The translations under genes were made by a program, and so were the position numbers. From DTU098 sp964498525 (GTDB taxonomy: Bacteria; Bacillota; Desulfotomaculia; Desulfotomaculales; Pelotomaculaceae): 64,000 bases of DNA. The notes under the pieces were generated by a model. It was not told the DNA's origin and did not search any database. It saw only the letters and a list, made by a program, of their open reading frames with translations. The DNA is taken from positions 66,344 through 130,343 of the forward strand of contig CAZCGU010000010.1 in assembly GCA_964498525.1 (NCBI GenBank). The letters are read 5' to 3'. Shown here one piece after another: positions 51,984 to 60,667 of the stretch. Positions within the stretch are counted from its first letter, which is position 1, and every line of letters begins with the position of its first letter.

Positions 51984-54824
51984 TTACTTAATATGCTGCC
52001 AGGTATTTACAACAGGAGATGTTTCCAGCCAATCTGCGATCTTTTTAAAAATTAAATCCGTTCCTCCCCTGAAATGACTTCGCACTGGGAGTGACCTTAG
52101 AAAATAACGTCCATAGTTTTTGCTCAGAAGCCGCGAATCCAGGACCACCACACAACCCCTGTCATTACTGTTGCGAATGAGCCTGCCAAAACCCTGTTTG
52201 AAGCGAATGACAGCCTGGGGAACACTGAAAACCCGGAACCCGTTCCTTTCGCGCCGGGCTAGATCCTCAAGGCGCGCTTCGATCACAGGGACCGAGGGTG
52301 ACATGAAGGGCAACTTTACCATTATAACACAGGATAAGGCCTCCCCGGGCACATCCACACCTTCCCAAAAGCTGGAGGATCCAAATAAGACAGTTCGTTT
52401 TGTTGTTTTGAATTCCTCCAGAATTCTTGCCCTGCTGCCGTCGAGACCGTGGCCCAGCAAAAAAATATCCGCTTCCTCCAGCCTTGGTTTCAGGCGTCTG
52501 TATATTTCCCGTAGAATCCGGTGCGAGGTAAAAAGAACAAGGGTCCGGCCGCCGGTTATCTGCACCAATTTATAAATAGTATTTTCCAGGTGATCCAGAT
52601 AGACCTCTTCAATTACCTCTCCCTGGGCAGGCAGATCACGGCTGAGGCAAAGAAGGGCCTGGCGGTCGTATTCGAAGGGTGAATCATAGCTGGCTAGAAT
52701 TTTCCTTTCCTCCGCTACAAAATTAAGACCGGTTCGCTCCATAAAGTAATCAAAGGTCCCGTTTACCGTCAGGGTAGCCGAAGTCAATACTGCGCTTTTT
52801 TTAGTTTGGAAAAACTTTTCATAAAGCAGGGAACCGACATTCACCGGGGCCGCCATCAAAGCTATCTGCCTCAAATGATCCTTTGTGGACTTCCCCATTT
52901 CCACCCAGTAGGCAAATTCCCCGGCGCGTCCTTCAATGATAAACAGCAGGTCGTCCGCCAGGTCAAGCCCGGATTTAATAAGCTGCTGGAGATCCCGGAC
53001 CGGTCCGGCCCACACCTCTTCGGAAATCGCCCAGGTTTCCATGAGTCCCGCGCAATCCTTCATTCTTTCTACAAAATTACGAAGTAGTCCGGCGCACCTC
53101 GCACCGTTGGCTGCCAATTCCTGATAACCGGCATGGGGGCAGGGTAACCGCAGGGAGATCCTGGGGTACCTGCTGTCACCACCAGTGGCGCTGTCTGTGG
53201 CCAAATCCCACAGCTGCTGAAAAAAGAGTTTTAGAGTTTCCGTGGTTTCCAGCTTGGCTTTCTGGGTTTCCTTATTGACCACAGACCACCGGACGCCATC
53301 ACCAGGAGGAGCATTTTCGGCAACCCTGGTCAGGTATTTTCCCGCCAAACCAAGCCAGCGGTAAACCGCACCCTGGGAAAACTGCCTGCCCAGGTGGGCG
53401 GTGGCGGCATCCTCCAGGTGATGCGCCTCATCAATGACCACAGGCCCGAAGGCAGGAAGCAGCCGGTTTTCAACCCGGACATCGGATAGAAGCAGGGAGT
53501 GGTTGGCAATGATCAGGTTGGCCTCCTCCGCGGTCTTCCTGGCTTTATTTACGTAACAGCGGCGGTTGTACTGGCAGCGTGGCCCCAGGCACCCTTCCGC
53601 TTCCCCGCAAAGGTTGAGCCAGTGGTCGGCGTCACCAGGAATAAAGTTCAGTTCACTTCTGTCACCTGTGGCAGTTACAGTCAACCAGGTTAGAATACGG
53701 GCATAAAAGGCGGCTTCCTCGGGTGGGTGGGAACTGTTCAAAACCGTATCCCACCGTCGCAAACAGATATAATTCTGCCTCCCTTTGGCCAGAGCGACCC
53801 GGAAGGGCTGATCGATAACACCTGCCAGGAGCGGAATATCCTTTGACCACAGCTGTTCCTGAAGATTAATCGTGTGTGTGGCCACCAGGACCCTTTCCTG
53901 GTTGGCCAGGCCCCACAAGATCAGCGGGACCAGGTAAGCGAGGGATTTGCCCACCCCTGTACCCGCCTCCATCAGAAGAAATTTTTCTTCATTAAGTGAG
54001 CTGGTAACCTTACGCATCATAGCCTCCTGCTGGGGGCGATATTCGTAGCCAGGCAGAAGGCCGACCAGGGGGCTCTCAATGCCGGCCAGGAAGCACACTT
54101 CTTTTTCCGTTAGAATGACCCTTTCGCCGCCTGCCCCGGAATCACCAAAGACCGGGGCGCTTTTCCCTTCCAGCGCCTCCCCGCCGCTCCAGTAAGGAGC
54201 AGCTGATATTTTTTGAACAGGGAAGGTTTTGATCCGCTCCTTGAGCAAGCCTGTTAAGAACCCGTGCCACCCGGAGCGTGCTTCTCCCAGCAGACTGCTT
54301 AACCTTGTTAGAACAGTGAGGTCCATATTCTGCAATTTTTGCAGCAGGATGTTCAACAGGTCGCCTGTGCATAGCGCATCATCCAGCGCCCGGTGAGTTG
54401 CCCTGGTCTTTATGTTTAGTGCGGCGCCAAGTTTTTCCAGGCGATAACTGGCCAGACCCGGCATGACCAGGCGGGCTAATTCCAGGGTGTCATAGGCCTG
54501 GTTGAGTATGGGCAGACCCCGGGCGACCCCAAGAAAGCGCAGGTCATACTGGATGTTATGTCCCACCAGGGCGCTTCCACCGATAAAATCAAGCACGCCG
54601 GGGAGAACCTGGTAAATGGTCCTGGCCCGGGCAAGGTCGTCGTCATGCAAACCGGTTAACCTCTTAATTTTAAGGGAAAGCAACTGCTCCGGGTTAACCA
54701 GGGTATGGTACTTTTGGGTGACCAGGCCTTCTTCCAACCTCACCAGGCCAACTTCAATTATTTTATCCGATAATGGATCAAGACCTGTGGTTTCAAGGTC
54801 ACAAACAACGAAGGTTCTCTTCAT
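51984..54824 (-). CDS. dinG: DinG-family helicase with N-terminal DnaQ-like exonuclease domain
   Basis: About 946 residues. An N-terminal 3'-5' exonuclease domain starts FVVCDLETTGLDPLSDKIIE and has HNIQYDLRFLG and HRALDDALCTG, giving the DEDDh residues. The helicase part has Walker A MEAGTGVGKSLAYLVP near 288 and the DEAH box VVIDEAHHLEDAA near 465. A cysteine group CGEAEGCLGPRCQYNRRC near 410-427 likely binds the XPD-type iron-sulfur cluster. FGSSSFWEGVDVPGEALSCV and FKQGFGRLIRNSNDRG are the C-terminal helicase motifs. This exonuclease-helicase fusion is the Firmicutes DinG form. ATG at 54824 preferred over TTG at 54830. Confidence 0.95.
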   Translation of the reverse strand: MKRTFVVCDLETTGLDPLSDKIIEVGLVRLEEGLVTQKYHTLVNPEQLLSLKIKRLTGLHDDDLARARTIYQVLPGVLDFIGGSALVGHNIQYDLRFLGVARGLPILNQAYDTLELARLVMPGLASYRLEKLGAALNIKTRATHRALDDALCTGDLLNILLQKLQNMDLTVLTRLSSLLGEARSGWHGFLTGLLKERIKTFPVQKISAAPYWSGGEALEGKSAPVFGDSGAGGERVILTEKEVCFLAGIESPLVGLLPGYEYRPQQEAMMRKVTSSLNEEKFLLMEAGTGVGKSLAYLVPLILWGLANQERVLVATHTINLQEQLWSKDIPLLAGVIDQPFRVALAKGRQNYICLRRWDTVLNSSHPPEEAAFYARILTWLTVTATGDRSELNFIPGDADHWLNLCGEAEGCLGPRCQYNRRCYVNKARKTAEEANLIIANHSLLLSDVRVENRLLPAFGPVVIDEAHHLEDAATAHLGRQFSQGAVYRWLGLAGKYLTRVAENAPPGDGVRWSVVNKETQKAKLETTETLKLFFQQLWDLATDSATGGDSRYPRISLRLPCPHAGYQELAANGARCAGLLRNFVERMKDCAGLMETWAISEEVWAGPVRDLQQLIKSGLDLADDLLFIIEGRAGEFAYWVEMGKSTKDHLRQIALMAAPVNVGSLLYEKFFQTKKSAVLTSATLTVNGTFDYFMERTGLNFVAEERKILASYDSPFEYDRQALLCLSRDLPAQGEVIEEVYLDHLENTIYKLVQITGGRTLVLFTSHRILREIYRRLKPRLEEADIFLLGHGLDGSRARILEEFKTTKRTVLFGSSSFWEGVDVPGEALSCVIMVKLPFMSPSVPVIEARLEDLARRERNGFRVFSVPQAVIRFKQGFGRLIRNSNDRGCVVVLDSRLLSKNYGRYFLRSLPVRSHFRGGTDLIFKKIADWLETSPVVNTWQHIK

Positions 54825-54850
54825 TTCCAACCTGCCCCGCTGGACATGAA

Positions 54851-55150
54851 CTACTGCCCGGTTTGGTTCAAATTATCCCCGGTTTCTCCTCTAAGGCGCT
54901 CTACTTCCGCTGCCAGTTGCCTGTTGAGCCCGGTCAGTTCCCTGATTTGCATGCTGGATCGAATCTGCCTGGCCAGGGAAAGCAGAAAGGCTGCCAGCGC
55001 CCCTCCCGCAAAGGAGGAAATCATGATCATAACCAGGGATACCCCGGGGAGCTCCCACCACAAAAACCTGATGTCCACCTGTAAGGAATTTTGCACTGCC
55101 AGCAGCGCTATCAGGAGAGCAATTACCAAAACAATCAGAATGTATTTCAT
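54851..55150 (-). CDS. LapA-domain small membrane protein
   Basis: About 99 residues. Two hydrophobic helices (YILIVLVIALLIALLAVQNS and LVMIMISSFAGGALAAFLLSL) flank VDIRFLWWELPGVS, the pattern of the LapA/DUF1049 family. A cytoplasmic coiled-coil-like tail (LTGLNRQLAAEVERLRGETG) follows. The family is linked to lipopolysaccharide assembly in Gram-negatives, but its role in Gram-positives is unknown. The ATG at 55150 has GGGTGG upstream. It lies 26 nt before dinG on the same strand. Confidence 0.85.
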   Translation of the reverse strand: MKYILIVLVIALLIALLAVQNSLQVDIRFLWWELPGVSLVMIMISSFAGGALAAFLLSLARQIRSSMQIRELTGLNRQLAAEVERLRGETGDNLNQTGQ

Positions 55151-55371
55151 AAACATACCACCCGGCGTTATAGTTGGGAATTCGGGTTTTATACATCGTT
55201 TCCCCTAATTATTTCGAGCCAATAAGATTAAATCCTTCTCTCTGCCGCAAAAATCAGTGCCTTTAAAACCTTCCGGGGGCGGGCGGCGGCAGCAATCGGG
55301 CGGGTACCTTGCAGCACCGTTCCGGTTAAGCATATGGAGCACACGCAGGGTACAATTCAACTAAATTGGTC

Positions 55372-55402
55372 AAAAAAGCCGGCACAAAGGTGTACCGGCT
55401 GC
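55372..55402 (-). terminator. terminator after UPF0173 gene
   Basis: On the minus strand AGCCGGTACA / TGTGCCGGCT with one mismatch and a 4-nt loop, followed by TTTTT. Confidence 0.85.
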
Positions 55403-55433
55403 GTTGTCAAACTTTCATCAGCAAAAAGCAATA

Positions 55434-56114
55434 TTAAAATTCCAGGCTTTCCCCGGGGGCCAGAACTGAAACTTTGCTGTCAGTTGCTGCTTCTACGTTT
55501 TTCTTGAATTGTTCCGGATTCTGTTCAATCAAGGGCCAGGTATTGTAATGCATCGGGACAACCAGCTTTGGCTTTAGCATTTGGACGGCCTTGAGGGCAT
55601 CTTCCGGTCCCATGGTATAGTTATCGCCAATGGGCAGCAATGCCAGATCAATTGGCTGGGAGCTGCCAATCAATTCCATATCGCCGAATAGGCCCGTATC
55701 ACCGGAATGGTAAATGATCTTGCCGTCCAGCCAGATTAAGAAGCCACAAGGTGTTCCCATATATTCCATTGGCCCGTCCCCAAAGCCCGACCCGTGCCAG
55801 GCAGGGGTGAGCTTAATCTTGACCCCGCCAAAGGTGTTGCTTCCACCGATATGCAGGGCATGGGTTTGTGCGCCCTGGCGGCCAGCGTAAACTGCCAGCT
55901 CATGCACTGAAACCAGGGTGCCGCCGGATTGTTTGGCAATCTCAACGGAATCCCCCAGATGGTCGCCATGTCCGTGGCTGACCAGAACCAAATCCGCTTT
56001 GATTTCTTCTGCTTTCACTTTTGCAACGGGGTTCCCGGTTAGAAAAGGGTCAATGACGATACTTATACTTCCTTCCACAAGGAAAGCCGCGTGCCCCAAA
56101 AATGTTAACTTCAT
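55434..56114 (-). CDS. UPF0173 metal-dependent hydrolase (metallo-beta-lactamase fold)
   Basis: 226 residues. The MBL metal site is VSHGHGDHLGDSVEIA near 46, with further ligands in IYHSGDTGLFGDMEL near 142 and VPMHYNTWPLIEQ near 188. It opens KLTFLGHAAFLVEG. This family (UPF0173) is widespread with unknown substrate. AAAGGAG precedes the ATG and a terminator follows, so it is a one-gene unit. Confidence 0.93.
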   Translation of the reverse strand: MKLTFLGHAAFLVEGSISIVIDPFLTGNPVAKVKAEEIKADLVLVSHGHGDHLGDSVEIAKQSGGTLVSVHELAVYAGRQGAQTHALHIGGSNTFGGVKIKLTPAWHGSGFGDGPMEYMGTPCGFLIWLDGKIIYHSGDTGLFGDMELIGSSQPIDLALLPIGDNYTMGPEDALKAVQMLKPKLVVPMHYNTWPLIEQNPEQFKKNVEAATDSKVSVLAPGESLEF

Positions 56115-56220
56115 GCTGAAATCTCCTTTCCAGTTGCTTGTTTAAAAATTATATCCAAAATGACGGTATAAACCACTTCCACTGCTCCAAAAAAAAATGC
56201 GAAATTAATCGCATAATTTA

Positions 56221-57192
56221 TTACAGGCAGTTTTTTTGAAAATCGGCATCTTTAACAATTTCTTTTACAATCATATGCGAAGCGGTATATGGATCAATTT
56301 CCCTGGAAGTAACTCTATCCAACAGCTCATTAGCCTGCCCGGGCTTGTTAAGGTGCTGCCTGACCATTCGATCCCACTGGTAATTGATAATATCCAGAAC
56401 CTCGTTACTGGCCCTTTCCTGGCGCTTCTGCAAGAAAATGCCCTTTTCTGAGGTGTAGGTACGATGCTTTTCCACCGCATCCAGCAATTCCGCAATGCCC
56501 TTACCAGTATTCATGGTGGAAGTTTTAACCACGGGAGGGCGCCACTTAATATGATCATCCCGGAAGTTCAGCATCAACTGCACTTCCATTTCAACGGTGT
56601 CGGAGCCGGGGAGGTCGCATTTATTAATGGCAAAGACATCGGCAATCTCCATAATTCCTGCCTTCATCGTCTGAATGCTGTCCCCCGCGCCCGGGGTCAA
56701 AACCACTATGGTGGTATCAGCAATATACATGATATCCAGCTCCGCCTGTCCCACACCCACTGTTTCAATAATAACCCAATTCATCCCAAAGGCGTCCATT
56801 ACCTTAATAACTTCCTTTGTTGTTTTAGCCAGGCCTCCCAGGCTGCCCCTGGTCCCCATACTCCGGATAAAAACACCGTCGTCCAAAGCATGCTCGTTCA
56901 TCCGGATGCGGTCGCCCAGAATGGCCCCCCCCGAAAAGGGGCTGGTGGGGTCTACGGCAACAATACCAACAAGGTCCTGGCTTTTTCTCAGCTCCTTGAC
57001 CAGGGCATCAACTAGCGAGCTTTTCCCCGCACCAGGTGATCCAGTCACACCCAGGATGTAAGCTCCGCCGGTCTTCTTATATATGTCTTTTAAAATTTCG
57101 TCCTTCTCCGGCAATTCATTTTCTACTGTGGATATAACCCTGGCCAGCGCCCGGTGTTCACCGGCCCAAAACCTACCCATGAGCTCTTTCAA
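56221..57192 (-). CDS. meaB: methylmalonyl-CoA mutase-associated GTPase MeaB
   Basis: 323 residues of the G3E GTPase family. Walker A GVTGSPGAGKSSLVDALV near 48, the LVGIVAVDPTSPFSGGAILG segment near 75-95, IIETVGVGQAELDI near 140 and the NKCDLPG specificity motif near 190 are all present. MeaB guards cofactor loading and repairs methylmalonyl-CoA mutase, so it should serve the mutase at 362-2450 despite lying about 54 kb away. TTG start with GGGGGTG upstream. Confidence 0.95.
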   Translation of the reverse strand: MKELMGRFWAGEHRALARVISTVENELPEKDEILKDIYKKTGGAYILGVTGSPGAGKSSLVDALVKELRKSQDLVGIVAVDPTSPFSGGAILGDRIRMNEHALDDGVFIRSMGTRGSLGGLAKTTKEVIKVMDAFGMNWVIIETVGVGQAELDIMYIADTTIVVLTPGAGDSIQTMKAGIMEIADVFAINKCDLPGSDTVEMEVQLMLNFRDDHIKWRPPVVKTSTMNTGKGIAELLDAVEKHRTYTSEKGIFLQKRQERASNEVLDIINYQWDRMVRQHLNKPGQANELLDRVTSREIDPYTASHMIVKEIVKDADFQKNCL

Positions 57193-57447
57193 GAATACAC
57201 CCCCAGTTTTATAAAAGGTCAGAAAAATAAGAATCTTTATTTAAAATTCTGCATCCGTTGCAAGATTTCCTTTAAAAAATATTATTATTCATAAAAAGAT
57301 TCATTACCTTTTTATATAAGCCCGGGGTAATAAATTTATGGCTAATATGGCAGCCGGAAGGTGTCTTTCACGCTGTTTTTTCTTTTTCTCCCCGGATATT
57401 TTCCGCCCGTTCGTGCCCGCCGGAGGCGTAATTACACCCAGGGCTAT

Positions 57448-58371
57448 TTATGCTTTCTTTTCCTCCAGATATTTTTCCGCTGCAACTGCGGCAATGGCCC
57501 CGTCCGCCACGGCCGTGACAACCTGCCTGAGCAGTTTTTGCCGGATATCCCCTGCCGCAAAGATGCCGGGGCAGATGGTGCGCATGTTTTCGTCAGTTAT
57601 GATGTAACCCTTTTCGTCCAGTTCCACCAGGTCTTTTACCAGGCTGGAATTGGGGCGGTAACCCACGTAGATGAAAACACCGTCCACCTCAAGGCTTGTT
57701 TTATTCTGATCCCGGACATCCCTGACCGCCAGGGATTCCACTAAATCGCCGCCCAGGATTTCATCAACTACACTGTGCCAGACAAACTCAATTTTGGGAT
57801 TGGCAAAGGCTCTTTGCTGAATAATCTTGGTTGCCCTCAGTTCTCCGCGCCGGTGAATAACAAAAACTTTTTCCGCAAATCTAGTTAAAAACATGGCTTC
57901 CTCAACGGCAGCATCCCCGCCCCCCACAACGGCAACGCGCTTCCCGCGGAAGAAAGCGCCGTCACAGGTTGCACAATAGGATACTCCCCGGCCGGTGAAT
58001 TCCAATTCACCCTTTACACCCAGAAGATTCGGCTGCACTCCTGTTGCTACAATTAAAGCTCCCGCCGTAAACCGGCCAGAGCCGGTTTCCAGGATGATTT
58101 TACCTTCAGCCGGTTCGATTCCCTCAACATTTGCCGCCATGATTTCCAGGCCAAAACGCCGCGCTTGTTTTTCCATCTGATCCATCAGCTCGGGTCCGCT
58201 GATACCATTCTCAAAACCAGGGTAGTTTTCAATATGCATTGAGCTGATTACCAGACCTCCCGGCACCCCTTGTTCCAATAAAACAGTTTTTATAGCCGCC
58301 CTCGCTGCATAAATCCCGGCCGAGAGACCGGCCGGACCACCACCGATGATAACAAGTTCCCTATCATTCAT
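57448..58371 (-). CDS. trxB: thioredoxin reductase
   Basis: 307 residues. N-terminal FAD site IIGGGPAGLSAGIYAARA, active-site disulfide SYCATCDGAFF near 135, and NAD(P)H site VAVVGGGDAAVEEAMFL near 150. The C-terminal ICPGIFAAGDIRQK is the second FAD motif. It reduces thioredoxin with NAD(P)H; ferredoxin-linked or NADH-linked variants exist, and cofactor use is not settled from sequence alone. GGAGGAGG precedes the ATG. A sigma-A promoter overlapped by an inverted repeat lies at 58417-58446. Confidence 0.94.
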   Translation of the reverse strand: MNDRELVIIGGGPAGLSAGIYAARAAIKTVLLEQGVPGGLVISSMHIENYPGFENGISGPELMDQMEKQARRFGLEIMAANVEGIEPAEGKIILETGSGRFTAGALIVATGVQPNLLGVKGELEFTGRGVSYCATCDGAFFRGKRVAVVGGGDAAVEEAMFLTRFAEKVFVIHRRGELRATKIIQQRAFANPKIEFVWHSVVDEILGGDLVESLAVRDVRDQNKTSLEVDGVFIYVGYRPNSSLVKDLVELDEKGYIITDENMRTICPGIFAAGDIRQKLLRQVVTAVADGAIAAVAAEKYLEEKKA

Positions 58372-58416
58372 TGTGACGCCTCCTCCGTGTTTGAAATGAA
58401 TGCCATTATCTCAATA

Positions 58417-58446
58417 ATATTATCTTACAGACTAAATTTTAGTCAA
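58417..58446 (-). promoter_or_regulatory. sigma-A promoter of trxB with overlapping inverted repeat
   Basis: On the minus strand TTGACT (58441-58446) and TAATAT (58417-58422) are 18 nt apart. The 15-nt palindrome GACTAAAATTTAGTC (58430-58444) covers the -35 box, so a bound regulator would block polymerase. The motif resembles Rrf2/IscR-type sites, which is only a guess. Confidence 0.65.
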
Positions 58447-58466
58447 CAATAAGCCTGTTTAACGGC

Positions 58467-58508
58467 AAAAAATAAGGGCGCTTAGAACTCAAGCCACCCT
58501 TACTTTTT
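58467..58508 (-). terminator. terminator after adk
   Basis: On the minus strand TAAGGG-TG-GCTT pairs with AAGC-G-CCCTTA, followed by TTTTTT. It lies about 240 nt past the adk stop, in the gap before trxB. Confidence 0.7.
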
Positions 58509-58745
58509 GTTGCCTGTTTTACAATTCGGAACTAAAACCATGAAACAATTCTTAACCCCGGTTAGCTGTTTTAGTTTGATTTATCCTTTATTACTGCTCC
58601 CTACCCAGCACCCCCTTTTGCATTTGGCTTATTATCTATGCTATCTATATGCGACGGGGGAATTAACTTACCTGGTAATATTTTGTTTTTCCAGGGCTTT
58701 TGGCAAGATCATTGGTGGGGGGGTTTCACTTTAAAGATCCTGGTT
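58509..58745. other. gene-free part of the adk-trxB gap
   Basis: 237 nt with only a plus-strand hydrophobic frame (58507-58734) that has no ribosome binding site and no similarity I recognise; I do not call it a gene. The full adk-trxB gap is 374 nt. Confidence 0.4.
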
Positions 58746-59390
58746 TTAAATGCCCAGGCTGTCCAGAATATCCGCCAGGACCTTCTTTATTTCCTGGTCG
58801 CCGTTGATGTTCTTCAGCAAGCCCCGCCCGGCGTAATAATCAATCAAAGGCTCGGTTTTCGATTCGTAAATGTCCAGACGGTTGTTAACAACAACTTCAT
58901 TATCGTCGCTGCGCTGGTAGAGCTCGCCGCCGCAGGCGCCACACCTGCCTTCTTCTTCAGGCCTGTTGTAACGAAGGTGATAGCTGGCCCCGCAATTGCG
59001 GCAAATACGTCGTCCGGTCAAACGTTCCAGAAGTTTTTCCCTTGGGACGGCAATATTTATTACACCATCAAGGGCAATCTCCATGTTCTTCAGCATATCC
59101 TCCAGGGCTTCCGCCTGCACAACGGTGCGGGGAAAACCGTCCAGCAGAAAACCCCGGGCACAATCGGGTTGGGTAAGGCGCTCCCGGGTTATTCCCACCA
59201 CCACCGAATCGGGCACAAGTTCGCCCATTTCCATGTATTCCCTGGCCTTCCTGCCCATTTCAGTACCTTGCTGGATAGCTTCCCTGAACATATCCCCCGT
59301 GGAAATATTTGTTATTTGAAGCTCCCGGGCCAGCGTTTCAGCCTGGGTTCCCTTTCCTGCCCCCGGCGGCCCCATGATTAGAAGATTCAA
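58746..59390 (-). CDS. adk: adenylate kinase, zinc-finger lid type
   Basis: 214 residues, the normal length for Gram-positive adenylate kinase. P-loop MGPPGAGKGTQAETLA at the N-terminus, GFLLDGFPRTVVQAEAL near 80, and a four-cysteine lid zinc site (CRNCGASYHL ... CGACGGELY) near 130-153. It balances 2 ADP with ATP and AMP. The TTG at 59390 with GGGAG 8 nt upstream gives the standard start NLLIMGPPG; a longer frame to 59414 is not used. Usually adk sits in the ribosomal secY-adk-map region; here it stands alone with its own promoter, so it may be a second copy. Confidence 0.95.
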   Translation of the reverse strand: MNLLIMGPPGAGKGTQAETLARELQITNISTGDMFREAIQQGTEMGRKAREYMEMGELVPDSVVVGITRERLTQPDCARGFLLDGFPRTVVQAEALEDMLKNMEIALDGVINIAVPREKLLERLTGRRICRNCGASYHLRYNRPEEEGRCGACGGELYQRSDDNEVVVNNRLDIYESKTEPLIDYYAGRGLLKNINGDQEIKKVLADILDSLGI

Positions 59391-59437
59391 CCGTATCACT
59401 CCCAAATAATTCATTTTAAAGGTTCTAAAACAAGGGT

Positions 59438-59446
59438 ATTATACCA
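59438..59446 (-). promoter_or_regulatory. extended -10 promoter element of adk
   Basis: On the minus strand TGGTATAAT gives a TGN extended -10 box about 48 nt upstream of the adk start. The -35 region is weak, as expected for extended -10 promoters. Confidence 0.5.
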
Positions 59447-59667
59447 TGAAATGTACATTTGGAAAAACCATCGCCCAATCATTGTCCGCCTTTGACGTTG
59501 GTAAACAACCGGCTTTAAGTCCGGTATCCATATCACCTTTTCTACCTTCAGCTTTAAAATCCTCTTATATCCGTAAACATCTTAAAATGAACCGGGTCTG
59601 ACAGAATGTTAAGTTGCCAACCCCGGGAAAACGCATAGAAGGAAAATGAATTGCCCAGAATAAGGTC

Positions 59668-60582
59668 ATGGGAATTATCGCTATTCATGGCGGACTTGAC
59701 ACCAGCCGGGAAAAACCTTTCCTGGAAGTTCTGCAAAGGGCAGCCCTGGAGGGGTATAAACTTCTGGGTGCGAGTCGCACCCAAGCGCTGGAAGCCGCTC
59801 TAAAAATACTTGAAAACTCACCTAAGTTTAACTGCGGCTATGGTTCGGTATTGAACCTGAACGGAGTAGTTGAAATGGATGCCTCCCTGGTTGACGGCGC
59901 AACCAGCCGCTTCTCCGCCGTAGCCGCCATTCGTGGGGTCCGCAATCCCATCTCGGTGGCCCGCAGACTAATGGAAAAAACTAAACAGGTCATTCTGGCC
60001 GGGGAAGGCGCCCTGGAATTTGCCCAAAAAGAAGGTTTTCCCGGGGGCAGCTGCATCTCGGAGGAGCAGTTCAACGCCTGGCAAAGGGGAAAGAACAGCC
60101 TGGCCCGCGGTAAGGTCCCCTCGCAAAACCTGTTTACCGGGTTGGAATATGGAGGGGACACCGTGGGCTGCGTCCTCTGGGACGGGGAAAATCTTGGGGC
60201 GGCATCCACCACCGGGGGAGTTTCTTTAAAAATGCCGGGCCGGGTCGGCGACACCCCCTGTCTCGGCGGGGGCATTTTCGCCTCACGGACCAGCGCTGTA
60301 GTTTGCACCGGCGTTGGCGAAGCCTTTGTGGAAACTCTCACGGCAAAATATGTTGATGAAAGGATAGCCGGGGGCGCCCACCCCCAACAGGCGGCAGAAG
60401 AGGCCCTGAAAAGGCTGGAAGAACTGAAAGGCGCCCAGGGCGGCATTCTGGTAGTGGATTTTTTAGGAAGAACCGGTGCAGCCTTCAATGCCGGGCGTTT
60501 CCCCGTGGTTATTGTTGTTAACGGAAAAATCATAGAAAACTTCGAGCCTGTCAACCTGTGCCCCGGGCTTAATGGGTTATAA
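59668..60582 (+). CDS. isoaspartyl peptidase / L-asparaginase (Ntn-hydrolase)
   Basis: 304 residues of the plant-type asparaginase (T2) family. IIAIHGGLDTSREKPFLE starts the protein, NCGYGSVLNLNGVVEMDASL lies near 52-70. The autocleavage nucleophile is the Thr in YGGDTVGCVLWDG near 168; this is followed by GAASTTGGVSLKMPGRVGD. It likely removes isoaspartyl residues or deamidates asparagine after self-cleavage into alpha and beta chains. The ATG at 59668 is the only sensible start, with a weak AAGG site. It lies upstream of the exported protease on the same strand. Confidence 0.9.
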   Translation: MGIIAIHGGLDTSREKPFLEVLQRAALEGYKLLGASRTQALEAALKILENSPKFNCGYGSVLNLNGVVEMDASLVDGATSRFSAVAAIRGVRNPISVARRLMEKTKQVILAGEGALEFAQKEGFPGGSCISEEQFNAWQRGKNSLARGKVPSQNLFTGLEYGGDTVGCVLWDGENLGAASTTGGVSLKMPGRVGDTPCLGGGIFASRTSAVVCTGVGEAFVETLTAKYVDERIAGGAHPQQAAEEALKRLEELKGAQGGILVVDFLGRTGAAFNAGRFPVVIVVNGKIIENFEPVNLCPGLNGL

Positions 60583-60667
60583 GACATAAATTTAAATGTT
60601 TTGCAGGAAATGTTTGCACAATATCAAATATTTCTTTAATAACTGGTTGAAACAGGGGGTACAGCAA

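Noticed and set aside
58507..58734. 75-residue hydrophobic plus-strand frame
   Set aside because: No ribosome binding site and it overlaps the adk terminator; likely noncoding.
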